Positions 51,714 through 61,331 of a DNA stretch of 64,000 nt are shown piece by piece (within the stretch, counting starts at the first letter, position 1; each line of letters starts with the position of its first letter). The position numbers and the translations under genes were made by a program. The notes under the pieces were generated by a model. The model was not told the DNA's origin. It was given only the letters and a program-made list of their open reading frames with translations, and did not search any database. Origin of the DNA: Desulfococcus multivorans (lineage in GTDB: Bacteria; Desulfobacterota; Desulfobacteria; Desulfobacterales; Desulfococcaceae); assembly GCF_001854245.1 (NCBI RefSeq), contig NZ_CP015381.1:4189001-4253000 (forward strand). The letters run 5' to 3'.

Positions 51714-54341
51714 TTATTTCCTCTTGCATCCTACTGTCCTGGTCAAGTCCAAACCGGTTATCTGCACGCCCTCTAAAGTCTTACCGATCAGGACAGCCTC
51801 AGTGTCGCCACAGACGATGCCGGTATCAGGGATATTGAAACGTAGAATCAGGTCATGGATTCTGTCCTTGTTGACATCCCGCCACTTGTAGCGCAGCGGC
51901 TCAGCTTCTTCAGGTCCGAAACGCACGCTTGTCACGTCGATGTCCCGCGGGTTGAAGCCTGTAGACCGATCGGAAAAAACGGCTACCCAGACGGCGCCAT
52001 GGGAGCGTGGATTGATAACGTTCCGTTTACTCCCCGGTTTGATGTCAATGGGAACGATAATTTCATTGGGCACAATACTTTCGTTGACATTCAGTGTGAC
52101 CTGGACAGATTGCGGATCCTCCATCTCTCCTGTGCCCGCATCTATACCAACAAGAACATGGGTTGTGTATACGCCCGGGGGAAGCTCACAGCTGTCGACG
52201 ATGAAGGTCAGCGGTCCTGGGGGATACTCGTCGATGCCGAGCGCGATATCCGGAGAGGGGATGGTCCTGAGCCAGGACACCTCTGAGCGCTTCACCTTCC
52301 AGAAGTGGGGCGTGGTGCCAAGTATATCCACTTGGATATTCTGCGGGTCCGGGCTGTTCGACCCTTGCGTGGCTGAGAACGATACCGTGCTCTCGCTCAG
52401 GCGTAGCTGCGAATCTCCCTCGGGAAAATAGACATCGTGAACATAGATCCCGGTGTGTCCGCTCCAATAGGCGAGATTCAGGTCTACCACCTCAAGCCAT
52501 GTATAGCGTGTATCTCCTGAAGGGTGACGCAGCTCAATAAGAGCGATGTTGTACAAGATATGACCTTGTTCAGGATCGCGAGGAGGCTCTGGTTCAGGGA
52601 ATGGTTTACTGCCCAGCGAAAAGATACCGCGTGAATCGGTAGTGCCGAAGATGTCGGGCGCGTTGTCGATGTATTGGCTGTATGGTCCAGAACGTCCGTC
52701 GCCCGCTTGCGCTTGGTACACTGCAACAGAGGCGCCTTCCAAAGGCCGATCTTGTACGTCGAGAAGTCGAATGTCTGTCTGCGCAGGAATTTCATGGAGG
52801 TAAGCGCCAAAGACGCGGTGAGTGCGATCTCCCATACGCCAATACTTGTTGAGGTAATATGTGGAGTGATCTGAAAGAACGGAGTACGGGGAAGCCGAGC
52901 GCATCAGATCATATATCCGGCTGTTAACGTGAACTATGTCAAATTGGAGCTTAGGGAGTAACGGTGTGCCGGCGATTCGATTGCCGCTGGAATCCAGCAC
53001 GTCGACATCAATATCTTGCACATCCATCCCATAGTGATCAACCAACCCGAACATCTGGTGTCCGAGCTCGTGGATAACCCACCAAGGGACGCCAAGCCAA
53101 CTTTCAGGGGCCCCTAAATATTCTTCTGTAGAGAACCCCCACTGACCATCGGACGTCGTCTCGAACGGGGCGTGTGAAAAATTCAGGTTAAACAGCGTTC
53201 CGTCCGGTACAACCTCGACTTTGTCCAGCCGAACTCTTGTAAATACGCCTCTCGAAGCAAGTGGATACCTGGAGTAATCAAACATCCAGTTCATCTGTTC
53301 AGGTATTTGTCGCGCCCAATCTTCCCAGGAGTATGTGCCCAAGGCATTCTCACGTTGGTTGAACTCGTCATAGACGCTTTGCTCGACCCAAAATGCGAGG
53401 GGCAGCGCGTCGGTAGCATCTTCAACACCGTTGTTAGCGTCGGACAACTCCTCCAGAAGGTTGCGGGGATCCGCCTGAAAGGCAATATAATGGCGGCTCG
53501 TTTCCCATTCCCAAACGAACTCCACGGTCCTGACGCCTTGGGGCGGGATGCTGTCCAACACGCCGCCTGCCTTCACTGCGCCGTCGACTACCCACTCATA
53601 CTCGAAGGACCCGGAGTCCAGGGCCCCCTTATTGACGATGTGCGCCGTGAATATGACCGCTTCACCTATGTCGGGCCAAGGCTTGGCCGAATCCCACTCA
53701 TAGCGCGGATATCGACTGATGTAGGTCACATTCAAATCCACACCTTCAGAGACGTCCACCTCTGTCCACAGTTCCAATTCGGGGATGTGTACGTAGTTGT
53801 CACCAACAGTGCGGGTGACTGTGAAGCGCCAAATACGCTTGTCGATCGACTCTGGAAGAATCACGGAGTCCCAGTCGCCTGCAACGTCGAAGCGATCGGG
53901 AACGACCAGCTCATATGAGTCGGTCTGATTATCCAGATCGAATTCGTTGTCGGCAGCTTCAAGGCGCCAGCTGTTGCTGTCGATCGCGGGGTAGCCAGGT
54001 TGTCCGAGCAATACCCTGATCCTTCTGACAGACTGAGTGGTGAGGAAGGCGGCCTGTATAAAGGCGGGATTGATATTCGCGGATCGAAATACCGTGTTCG
54101 AGTTGTTGTCAAATGCGCTGGCGGGTTCGCCGATGTCCCATTCCGTAGCCGTCAATGTCGCCGCGTCCCGCACGTTGATTTTGCGCAGTATCGGCGCGTC
54201 GGCCGATTCATCCGCTGTGGCGGCTGGGCTTATTGCACAACCATGCCCGATCTGCGAGTTATCGTCCGGACAAATCGACAACACCACATCGGGGCTGAAG
54301 GAAAGGCAGAATAATACAAGAAACCCCATCACGAGATTCAT
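51714..54341 (-). CDS. Large secreted metalloprotease-like protein, 875 aa
   Basis: ATG 54341 (MNLVMGFLVLFCLSFSPDVV) has GGAGG seven bases upstream and gives a signal peptide to about residue 23. Residues 50-195 resemble a discoidin-type binding domain (SAFDNNSNTVFRSANINPAF). Residues 200-300 look like a CARDB or Ig-like module. A metalloprotease signature VIHELGHQMFGLVDHYG lies at 422-437 (HExxH, then D/H). A beta-rich stretch with SATQGSNSPDPQNIQV precedes a terminal domain starting VPIDIKPGSKRN that is typical of large secreted bacterial proteins. Substrate unknown. The gene is bracketed by gene-poor DNA and differs in style from its neighbours. Confidence 0.72.
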   Translation of the reverse strand: MNLVMGFLVLFCLSFSPDVVLSICPDDNSQIGHGCAISPAATADESADAPILRKINVRDAATLTATEWDIGEPASAFDNNSNTVFRSANINPAFIQAAFLTTQSVRRIRVLLGQPGYPAIDSNSWRLEAADNEFDLDNQTDSYELVVPDRFDVAGDWDSVILPESIDKRIWRFTVTRTVGDNYVHIPELELWTEVDVSEGVDLNVTYISRYPRYEWDSAKPWPDIGEAVIFTAHIVNKGALDSGSFEYEWVVDGAVKAGGVLDSIPPQGVRTVEFVWEWETSRHYIAFQADPRNLLEELSDANNGVEDATDALPLAFWVEQSVYDEFNQRENALGTYSWEDWARQIPEQMNWMFDYSRYPLASRGVFTRVRLDKVEVVPDGTLFNLNFSHAPFETTSDGQWGFSTEEYLGAPESWLGVPWWVIHELGHQMFGLVDHYGMDVQDIDVDVLDSSGNRIAGTPLLPKLQFDIVHVNSRIYDLMRSASPYSVLSDHSTYYLNKYWRMGDRTHRVFGAYLHEIPAQTDIRLLDVQDRPLEGASVAVYQAQAGDGRSGPYSQYIDNAPDIFGTTDSRGIFSLGSKPFPEPEPPRDPEQGHILYNIALIELRHPSGDTRYTWLEVVDLNLAYWSGHTGIYVHDVYFPEGDSQLRLSESTVSFSATQGSNSPDPQNIQVDILGTTPHFWKVKRSEVSWLRTIPSPDIALGIDEYPPGPLTFIVDSCELPPGVYTTHVLVGIDAGTGEMEDPQSVQVTLNVNESIVPNEIIVPIDIKPGSKRNVINPRSHGAVWVAVFSDRSTGFNPRDIDVTSVRFGPEEAEPLRYKWRDVNKDRIHDLILRFNIPDTGIVCGDTEAVLIGKTLEGVQITGLDLTRTVGCKRK

Positions 54342-54640
54342 GATTATACCTCCGCCATAGGGATAAAAGAATAATTTTTGCAAAAATTTTTATTAGAAAA
54401 AAGGAAGAGTTGTCAATAGCAACACCACCGACATATTAGAAGACTCTCTTTTTAACGACATCGATAGGCAATCTTGCTCATACGTTTGCGTGCTGTTAGC
54501 GATAGCTGTCAAGACATATGTCGCATTTTTTTGAAAAAGACTTGCATAGAGGTTGTTTGCCCGTCTGAATTCTGCTATCTTTTTTTATCTCTCGGCACCA
54601 TGGTCAAGCACTTTCTTACAGGTCTTCCTCATTTAAAACA
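54342..54640. other. AT-rich gene-free stretch upstream of the metalloprotease
   Basis: About 300 bases of AT-rich DNA between the metalloprotease gene and the helicase gene. No gene or clear structure is seen. Confidence 0.45.
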
Positions 54641-57600
54641 TCACCCACCGCGCCTGTTTTCTTCAAACATATCCACCGGCATTGGATACCGCAGACGCCA
54701 AACCATCTTGATCGGTCTTTCGCTCTCATAGCTCACCCGCTCCGCCGGCCCAAGGAACATAAAGGGCACGGTACAGCCGTTACGTTTCTTCTGGTCGCGG
54801 GCAAAGATGAGAATGGTGTAACCCCGTGGCTGGTGGTTAACCAGGTTCTGCCCGGTATTCGATTGCCGGCTGGTTTGCGATTGAGACTCCCAATGCAGCA
54901 GTTCCCGGCTGATGGGATAGTCAGCATACATGGTGCTTGGGGAGAATTCCTTTTCGGTCTTCTGAAAGGTGATCAACAGGGCATAGACCTTTTTGTCCGG
55001 GAAATGAAGAACGCCGACGCCCGTCTGTCCCGCACGGCTCAAGTCTGCCATACCAAGAGCCGCCTTTATGTCCTTGAAACCATACCGTGCATGCAGTTCG
55101 AGCAAACAGGCAAACGGCAATTCCGGCTTGATGCCGCCTGCCGCGGTCTCCTCCTTGGCCCAGTCAAGGATTTCTACCAGATCGTTGAGAATGGTGGGAT
55201 TCCGGCTCAGCCGGTGAAACGATTCCGCCAGGGAATGAATACCGAGGCGCGGTCCAGTCTCGGCCCACAGCCGGTAATGGATGAAAAGAATGGCGTCTCC
55301 AGCCGTCTGCAAAGCGGCATTTATCTGCCCTTGCGCCAATAATCGGATGACGTCTTTCAACCGTTTGATCTCGTCCGGACCGTTGATGAAGGTTGCCCGC
55401 ACCAAGGCCTTTTTCAAAACAGCAAGATCCGGATCGGCCGGAACCGGTGTCAATTGCGCCTTTGCCTTCCAGCCGCTCCAGCTTTCGGCTACCAGCAACC
55501 GCTCGGGTTCATAATCATGATAGCGCACGAAATTGCCGAAGGTGGGTTTCCGGCCTGTCTCCACAGTGAAAGTCTGTAAGCGCTCTGGAACCTGGGCGGC
55601 AAGATTGCGCAGATTGGCCCGGATATTCTCCAGCACATATTGCCGGGACTGCCGATCGAGCTGGATCGAACAGCCGGCCGGAAGATGAGGGAAATCGCTT
55701 TCGACCTCGCGGTCAATGGCATAACGGTGTCTTGGCAGCAGTGCCTTGAGCTTGCTGTCCATACGATAATGCCGGTGCACCTGGCCGACAAAATCGAGTA
55801 CTGTAAGACATTCCTTGCCGGGTGCATGCCGCAGCCCCCGGCCAAGCTGCTGGAGGAAAACAGTCAGACTTTCAGTGGGTCGCAGGAACAGAACCACGTT
55901 CAAAGTCGGCAGGTCCACGCCTTCACTCAGCTTGTCAACGGTAAACAGAAAGGCAAGACGGCCGGATTTCAGGTTATCGAGCAAAACGGCACAGTCGGCG
56001 CTGCCCACGTCGGAGACAAAGGCGGCTGACGGGATGCCCCGTTTTCTGAACATCTCGGCCATGAATCGCGCGTGTTTGATGGAGACGCAGAAACCCACCC
56101 CTTTGACCGTTTCCAGGTCCGATTCGTATCGTTCAAGGGCAGCCAGCACGACATCGAGACGCTGCCTGGCCTGGATGTGGGAGCCGGTATAAACCTTTTC
56201 CAACGCATTTTCGTCATAGCGGCCGTATCTCCAGAAACGGTCTTCACTGATCGCCACCGGATCGGCCACCCCGAAGTAATGGAATGGGCAGAGCAGTTTC
56301 TCCTCCAGGGCCTCGGGAAGCCGTATTTCAGCGGCAAACCGATTACCGAAGTCGGCAGCGACATTGCCGCCGTCCATCCGCTCCGGGGTTGCCGTCAAAC
56401 CCAGCAATATCTCCGGGGAAAAATGTTCGAAGAGCGGTCGGTAACTTGCAGCGGTGCCGTGATGTACCTCGTCAATGACGATATAGTCGTAGAAATCGCG
56501 GCCGACCTGTTCCCATAACCGGCGGCTCGTGAGCATCCCCACCGAACAGAACAGGTGGTCCAACCGTTCCGGCCGATAGGGGCCGGACAGCAGTTCGCCG
56601 AAGTTGTGGTCCCGGACCACGTTGCGGAAGGTTGCCAGGGCCTGCTGAAGGATTTCCTGGCGGTGAGCAATGAACAGCAGGCGGGCCTGCTGCTTTTTGA
56701 ATTCCCTGAACCGTTTGTAATCAAAAGCCGCGATCACCGTCTTGCCGGTACCGGTAGCGGCGATCACCAGGTTCCGATATTGGCTGCGGATGACACGCTC
56801 CCTTTCCAGGGCTTCCAGAATGCGTTCCTGAAAAGGGTGAGGGCGTAGATCAAAAAAGACGGCGGCTTGTTGGGTGCCGATGTTGCGGGCCTGGGCAATC
56901 GCCTGGCGGAAGGGGTTGGGGTTGCCGGGATCGAAAGGGATGAATTCACGGCTGTTCCAATAGGTCTCAAACTCGGCACTGAACTTTTCAAGGATATGGA
57001 TCATATCCTGAGCGGTTACCTTCAGGTTCCATTCCAGGCCGCTGGTCATCGCTGCATGGGCCATGTTGGCCGAACCGATATAGCCGGTGGAAAAACCGGA
57101 GAGCCGCTTGAAATGATAGGCCTTGGCATGGAGTCTGGTCCGGTTGGTGTCATAGGAAATCCGCACCCGAACATTGGGCATGGCCGCCAGCCATTCCACT
57201 GCCGGCGCGTCGGAGGCGCCCATATAGGAGGTCGTGATGATCCGGACCGGCACACCGCGTTCCCGCAGATCCTCGAATCCCGGCATCAGCAATCGCAGGC
57301 CGGACCATTTGATAAATGAGATCAGGATATCGACCTCGTCGGCAGAGCGCATCTCCTCCAACAGCTCATGCACCAGCTGCGGCTCCCTGGAGGAACCGGT
57401 AAAGAGGCTGCTTTCAACAATGGAGGTCTGGGGTCGAGGGATACCGGGCCGACCATAATGCGGTGGTGTGACTTCAAGGAGCAGAGACTTAGGGGCGACA
57501 ACCAGTTTATGATTATGCAGATGGCCTATTCCAGCCTTATCCGCCAACATCCCGATGATGCGGTTGCAAAGCGCCAATCGCTTCCCGGGGTCAGCCTCGC

Positions 57601-57775
57601 AGCGCAGGGCCTGTTCAAGAATCTTTGCCACAAAGGCGGCGTAGCGCGCCGGTTGTTCCTCGCTGTCGATCTTCTCAAGAACGGCTCGCAACTCGGGGTT
57701 TGCGGCCAGGATTTTCTGCAGGGCACTATCCAGCAGGGCATCGTAAAGGCCTGGGGCAGGCGGCGTATGCGTCAT
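54641..57775 (-). CDS. PLD-domain superfamily-2 helicase with DUF3427, 1044 aa
   Basis: ATG 57775 (MTHTPPAPGLYDALLDSALQ) has GGAG upstream and follows the Nudix stop by one base. Residues 120-280 form a PLD domain with RLHAKAYHFKR (HxK, H216/K218) and GSANMAHAAM. Helicase motifs follow: ATGTGKT 340-346, DEVHHG 435-440, LGLTATPERMDG, VGFCVSIKHARFM, LFTVDKLSEGVDLP and QQLGRGLRHAPGKE. The C-terminal third is the DUF3427 domain. Such fusions are found with Nudix partners and in defence islands. Probable DNA helicase/nuclease-type protein; defence role inferred from context. Confidence 0.85.
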   Translation of the reverse strand: MTHTPPAPGLYDALLDSALQKILAANPELRAVLEKIDSEEQPARYAAFVAKILEQALRCEADPGKRLALCNRIIGMLADKAGIGHLHNHKLVVAPKSLLLEVTPPHYGRPGIPRPQTSIVESSLFTGSSREPQLVHELLEEMRSADEVDILISFIKWSGLRLLMPGFEDLRERGVPVRIITTSYMGASDAPAVEWLAAMPNVRVRISYDTNRTRLHAKAYHFKRLSGFSTGYIGSANMAHAAMTSGLEWNLKVTAQDMIHILEKFSAEFETYWNSREFIPFDPGNPNPFRQAIAQARNIGTQQAAVFFDLRPHPFQERILEALERERVIRSQYRNLVIAATGTGKTVIAAFDYKRFREFKKQQARLLFIAHRQEILQQALATFRNVVRDHNFGELLSGPYRPERLDHLFCSVGMLTSRRLWEQVGRDFYDYIVIDEVHHGTAASYRPLFEHFSPEILLGLTATPERMDGGNVAADFGNRFAAEIRLPEALEEKLLCPFHYFGVADPVAISEDRFWRYGRYDENALEKVYTGSHIQARQRLDVVLAALERYESDLETVKGVGFCVSIKHARFMAEMFRKRGIPSAAFVSDVGSADCAVLLDNLKSGRLAFLFTVDKLSEGVDLPTLNVVLFLRPTESLTVFLQQLGRGLRHAPGKECLTVLDFVGQVHRHYRMDSKLKALLPRHRYAIDREVESDFPHLPAGCSIQLDRQSRQYVLENIRANLRNLAAQVPERLQTFTVETGRKPTFGNFVRYHDYEPERLLVAESWSGWKAKAQLTPVPADPDLAVLKKALVRATFINGPDEIKRLKDVIRLLAQGQINAALQTAGDAILFIHYRLWAETGPRLGIHSLAESFHRLSRNPTILNDLVEILDWAKEETAAGGIKPELPFACLLELHARYGFKDIKAALGMADLSRAGQTGVGVLHFPDKKVYALLITFQKTEKEFSPSTMYADYPISRELLHWESQSQTSRQSNTGQNLVNHQPRGYTILIFARDQKKRNGCTVPFMFLGPAERVSYESERPIKMVWRLRYPMPVDMFEENRRGG

Positions 57776-57776
57776 T

Positions 57777-58184
57777 TCATCTCCGCAGCCGGCAATATTC
57801 GGCCAGTACGGGCATGTCGGCCTCAGCCCAGTCCAGGGTGTGGAGCTGATCCAGAGGGAGCCATTGCAGGGCGGCATGTTCGAGCGGCACCGGCTCTTCC
57901 TTCCTCAGGTAACAGATAAACGGGTACAGGGTCACCGTTACGGAAGGATACCGATGTGTAGACGGCTTGAGGGGGCCGGCAATGACAACGTTCACACCCA
58001 TCTCTTCGTCTATTTCCCGGATAAGACACGCTTCCGGAGATTCGCCCTGACGGATCTTTCCGCCGGGAAATTCCCATTTCAACGGAAGACTCATGGTGTC
58101 GCTGCGCTGAGCGGCAAGCACAAGCTCGTCACGCTCGATGATAGCACACGTCACGTGAATATGTTGTCCGGTCACTTTAGGCAT
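57777..58184 (-). CDS. Nudix hydrolase (MutT-like), 135 aa
   Basis: ATG 58184 (MPKVTGQHIHVTCAIIERDE) has AGGTGGGGA upstream. The Nudix box GKIRQGESPEACLIREIDEEMGV lies at 42-64 and matches G-x5-E-x7-R-E-U-x-E-E-x-G-U. LAAQRSDTMSLPLKWEFPGG and the later AALQWLPLDQLHTLDW are MutT-typical, suggesting (d)NTP or 8-oxo-dGTP hydrolysis. It is the first of a two-gene unit with the PLD helicase. Confidence 0.85.
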   Translation of the reverse strand: MPKVTGQHIHVTCAIIERDELVLAAQRSDTMSLPLKWEFPGGKIRQGESPEACLIREIDEEMGVNVVIAGPLKPSTHRYPSVTVTLYPFICYLRKEEPVPLEHAALQWLPLDQLHTLDWAEADMPVLAEYCRLRR

Positions 58185-58515
58185 TCCCCACCTGAACATG
58201 CTGCTGCGGCCGTGGTGCTTCAGCTTCAAAAAAGTCATAGTCCCGGAAAGTCTGCAATCCGGCGGCTTCTCGCACGGTCAGGCCGCGACAATACATTTCG
58301 CCAATACCGTTATGGTACTGTTACAAAATCATACCGCAAGTCGGACCGCTTTTCCAGGGTCAAGCCCTACGAATCCTGAAAAACATTGACCGAAACGGCC
58401 GGGGACCTGTTCGATCCGGTTCGACAGTTCAAGCCGTCCGATGATATCGCCGGCATGCACACGTTCAAACGGCTCATCAGGAATCTTCGTTGGATAGATA
58501 TGGCAGGGATAGTCG

Positions 58516-58668
58516 TCACCTCCGATCGCAGCAGCAGCTCGCAGTTCGGGGCGTTGAACGAAAGTCGGTGAAGATTTTGAAATCACCCCCGGCGTCATAC
58601 CAGATCACAATGCAGCGGTCGTTCAGCAGGTCGATCAGTTTCTTATGAAGAAAGGCGGTGAATTTCAT
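58516..58668 (-). pseudogene. PglZ-like gene remnant (BREX), N-terminal 50 residues
   Basis: ATG 58668 reads MKFTAFLHKKLIDLLNDRCI then VIWYDAGGDFKIFTDF, the pattern with which PglZ-type BREX proteins begin. The frame then breaks near 58550 and a neighbouring frame gives NAPNCELLL, as in a longer homologue. Nothing further of the gene follows. GAGGACGC precedes the ATG. A dead remnant; recognition rests on about 50 residues. Confidence 0.5.
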
Positions 58669-58745
58669 GGAGCGTCCTCAAAAACAGCGGGCAGCCGGCC
58701 GCAAACGTCAAAAATGCCCAAATAATATAAGCAGGTAAAAACGTT

Positions 58746-59360
58746 TCATCGAATCACCGTTCCTCCGCAAATGGTCAGAATTGTATTGATAAAAGACTTC
58801 AGTTCCGTGCATTGGTTGATCGCCGTCGATAAATCGTTTTCACGAAGAATTCGTGCCGCATCGCGGGGCTTGACATAGCGGTCTCTGCATTTGCCGATCT
58901 CGAAAATATCCCGGATTCGATGTGCCGGCGGATTATGATGATTCACCGTCTCGGGGTTGCCGCCGGGTGCAGCCCTGTTGTGCTTCGCCAATTTTTGAAT
59001 TGTGGGCCAGTAAGGCAAGAGCCATGCCTCGAAATCATATTGAGCGGCATGGGGATGAAAACGCGGTTCATTTCCCACCCATTGCCTCATTTTGGTTTTG
59101 GCGTCTTGTGCATTGGTGAAATCGGGAGGGGTTGTGCCGGTGTAGACATCCGTCAGTGCAATCACATGGTCCGCGGGTTTTCTTCCTCCCAAAAGGTTTT
59201 CCACAACCCGTCTTAATTTATCTTCTTTAGGGATTCGGCCGTCGTAGGGAAAAACATCCAACTTGGGATTGTCGCCGGTCAGACGGTTTTTCAAAAAATT
59301 CCGGAGATACGGAATAAACGCCTTTTCGGTTTTGCCCTCGACGATGATGGATATTTTCAT
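58746..59360 (-). CDS. DUF4276 protein (TOPRIM-like), partner of the AAA ATPase
   Basis: ATG 59360 overlaps the ATPase stop (ATGA). MKISIIVEGKTEKAFIPYLR has the EGxTE motif of TOPRIM-like and OLD-type nuclease domains, followed by VIALTDVYTGTTPPDF (DVY acidic pair) and FHPHAAQYDFEAWLLPYW. This is the DUF4276 signature. AAA ATPase/DUF4276 pairs resemble AbiL, PARIS and OLD-like defence pairs; the toxin or nuclease role here is inferred. 204 aa, apparently complete. Confidence 0.82.
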   Translation of the reverse strand: MKISIIVEGKTEKAFIPYLRNFLKNRLTGDNPKLDVFPYDGRIPKEDKLRRVVENLLGGRKPADHVIALTDVYTGTTPPDFTNAQDAKTKMRQWVGNEPRFHPHAAQYDFEAWLLPYWPTIQKLAKHNRAAPGGNPETVNHHNPPAHRIRDIFEIGKCRDRYVKPRDAARILRENDLSTAINQCTELKSFINTILTICGGTVIR

Positions 59361-60505
59361 GACCGGCCCCCCATCCGCCCCATTCGCCATACTTCGTCAA
59401 GACTGTACTCGGCCAGCCATTGGTCAAGATCCATTGAATCGGCCCATGTCGCTGTCGCACAGCCATCATCATCAACATCCATGACCACCACCTCATCCGG
59501 ATTCAAAAACCGGATAAAACGGTCGGAATGGGTGGCCACGATCAACTGGGTTCTCTTGGACGCCTCCCGCATCAAATCGGCGAGCAGGCTCAATAATTCC
59601 GGGTGCAGGCTGACTTCCGGCTCGTCTATCATGGTGATCGTTGACAGGTTCGGGCTTTGAAGCAATGATACAAGCCAAAGGAAACGAAGCGTGCCTTCCG
59701 AAAGTTCATTCATGTAGATCGGCTTGTTGAATTGTTTGTCTTTCCAGGTCATCGCCAGCATGCCCGCCGCCACTGGCGGAAAGCTCAGTTCTTCGAAATC
59801 CTGAAAAGCCGCTCTAAGAGAATCTATAATAATTTCAAATCGTTCTCTGTCGACTTCACGCAGGTAATAAAGATAAGGTACCAGATCGCCACCGTCGGGT
59901 CCGGGCAATGTCGCCGGCTTCATGGGCTGGGGCATTTTAACCGGTGCTCGGGGCCCCACATCCAGCACGTGATACTGTGTGGCCGTCGCCAGAATACGCC
60001 GCAGCTCCTCCGGTTGCCGAAACATTTTCGGAACCTGCGAGAGTGATGTTTCCAAGGGGTTGTGTTCCCAATCGGGACGGACGAGACGGTTTTCCTCTGT
60101 TTCGTAGTATCGGATATCACCGTCCGACGATTCGATGTGTCGAAAAGGATTATTGAAGCCTTGCCGCTTCTGAGACAACAATTCCCTGGAGATGGAATAC
60201 CCTGTACCCTTTGGTGCAAGCCGCAGTTCATATTCAAGCGGCTCGTGACCGGGAACCGTCATATCCACAAGGAATGACAGATCTTCACTCTTGCCGCGGG
60301 TCAGAAGGTTCGCGATACCGCCGAATTGCGACAACATGCTGTTTAGATTGCTTGATGCCGAAGCGGACAGGATGGATAAGGCATCAAGAAAAGATGTCTT
60401 ACCGACCCCGTTTGCGCCGATCAACACCATAAACGGCCGCACCGGCAGGTCGACTTTCAGCAACCGCCTGAAACCGCCTATTTTAATCCGGTTAATTTTG
60501 TACAT
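59357..60505 (-). CDS. AAA (SMC/OLD-like, AAA_21) ATPase, 382 aa
   Basis: ATG 60505 (MYKINRIKIGGFRRLLKVDL) has AGGAGGA upstream. GANGVGKT (30-37) is Walker A. The long middle part contains helical and beta insertions. ELSEGTLRFLWLVSLL (signature), TITMIDEPEVSLHPELLSL (Walker B/D-loop) and LIVATHSDRFI (H-motif) complete an ABC-type ATPase, as in OLD and AAA_21 proteins. It is coupled to the DUF4276 gene and lies 15 bases after the pglX remnant, in the same direction. Confidence 0.85.
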   Translation of the reverse strand: MYKINRIKIGGFRRLLKVDLPVRPFMVLIGANGVGKTSFLDALSILSASASSNLNSMLSQFGGIANLLTRGKSEDLSFLVDMTVPGHEPLEYELRLAPKGTGYSISRELLSQKRQGFNNPFRHIESSDGDIRYYETEENRLVRPDWEHNPLETSLSQVPKMFRQPEELRRILATATQYHVLDVGPRAPVKMPQPMKPATLPGPDGGDLVPYLYYLREVDRERFEIIIDSLRAAFQDFEELSFPPVAAGMLAMTWKDKQFNKPIYMNELSEGTLRFLWLVSLLQSPNLSTITMIDEPEVSLHPELLSLLADLMREASKRTQLIVATHSDRFIRFLNPDEVVVMDVDDDGCATATWADSMDLDQWLAEYSLDEVWRMGRMGGRS

Positions 60506-60520
60506 TATATTCCTCCTGTA

Positions 60521-61278
60521 TCAGGATTTTTCCTTCTTATTGCGACGACTGCGGCCGCCTTTCTTCTTGGAAGCGGGCTTTTCCACCTCGCATAGCTCCT
60601 CAAGCCCATGTGCGATAGCGATGAAACGGTCCTTTTTACAGACGTCCCGCACCTGGTCGGGCCATATCGTGTAGGCGAGATGCGTCCGGTCATCGGCGCT
60701 CTTTTCCAATTTGTCCCAAACCTTTTTGGTGTCGTTCGCCCATGATCTCAGGTTGAAAAGACCGGTTAGCGGTGCGGCGTTGATGATCACGCCGTCGTTG
60801 AGGTCAGGTTTGCAGGGAGACGCCGCGATCCGAACCAGCTCCTCGGGCAGACACGAAGCTCACCGAGGAATGTCTGTGTTTCATTCAGCCGGTCGCGCAA
60901 CCGGGTCGCCTCTCGACCGGAAGCGGCTTTCAATTCTTCTTCGACATGGGCGAGGCCGCGCTTGATCTCGCTGATCTTGGGCTTGACGTGCTTGTTGACT
61001 GCGGCGTAGAGGGTCTGGTCGGTCAAACGGTGATGACAAATCCAGATGGTATAGGACCCCGAGGCCGTCGACAGCGGCCAGTAAATCGGGGCCTTGTGGC
61101 GGCCTTTGGAATAACGCTTCAAGTGATCCTGAAAGAACTTTGCGGGTTTGCGGAAATAGTCTCGAAGCTCGGAGACGCCGAGGATATCGCAGATTTCCAT
61201 CTCCATCTCGTAGGCTTTGTCCTTCCAGAGAATTTCTAAGACCTTGCGCACGCGACGGACGATATCGTCTCGGTGGGG
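60521..61278 (-). pseudogene. PglX (BREX methyltransferase) C-terminal remnant, frameshifted
   Basis: The minus strand from about 61278 reads DDIVRRVRKVLEILWKDKAY, FRKPAKFFQDHLKRYSKGRH, APIYWPLSTASGSYTIWICH and HRLTDQTLYAAVNK, which is the C-terminal part of BREX-type PglX. Near 60840-60860 the frame shifts by one; the next frame continues EELVRIAASPCKPDLNDGV and INAAPLTGLFNLRSWANDTK to its end at 60521, the known PglX C-terminus. The N-terminal methyltransferase domain is missing, truncated near 61278. Confidence 0.75.
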
Positions 61279-61331
61279 CTATGCACCATTGAACAATAAC
61301 ATTCATGAAAACATTAAGTCAAGTTGTTACC

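Noticed and set aside
51478-51729. An 83-aa minus-strand frame with a hydrophobic C-terminus
   Set aside because: It overlaps the end of the metalloprotease gene, has no good ribosome binding site and no family likeness. It may be real but I cannot support it.
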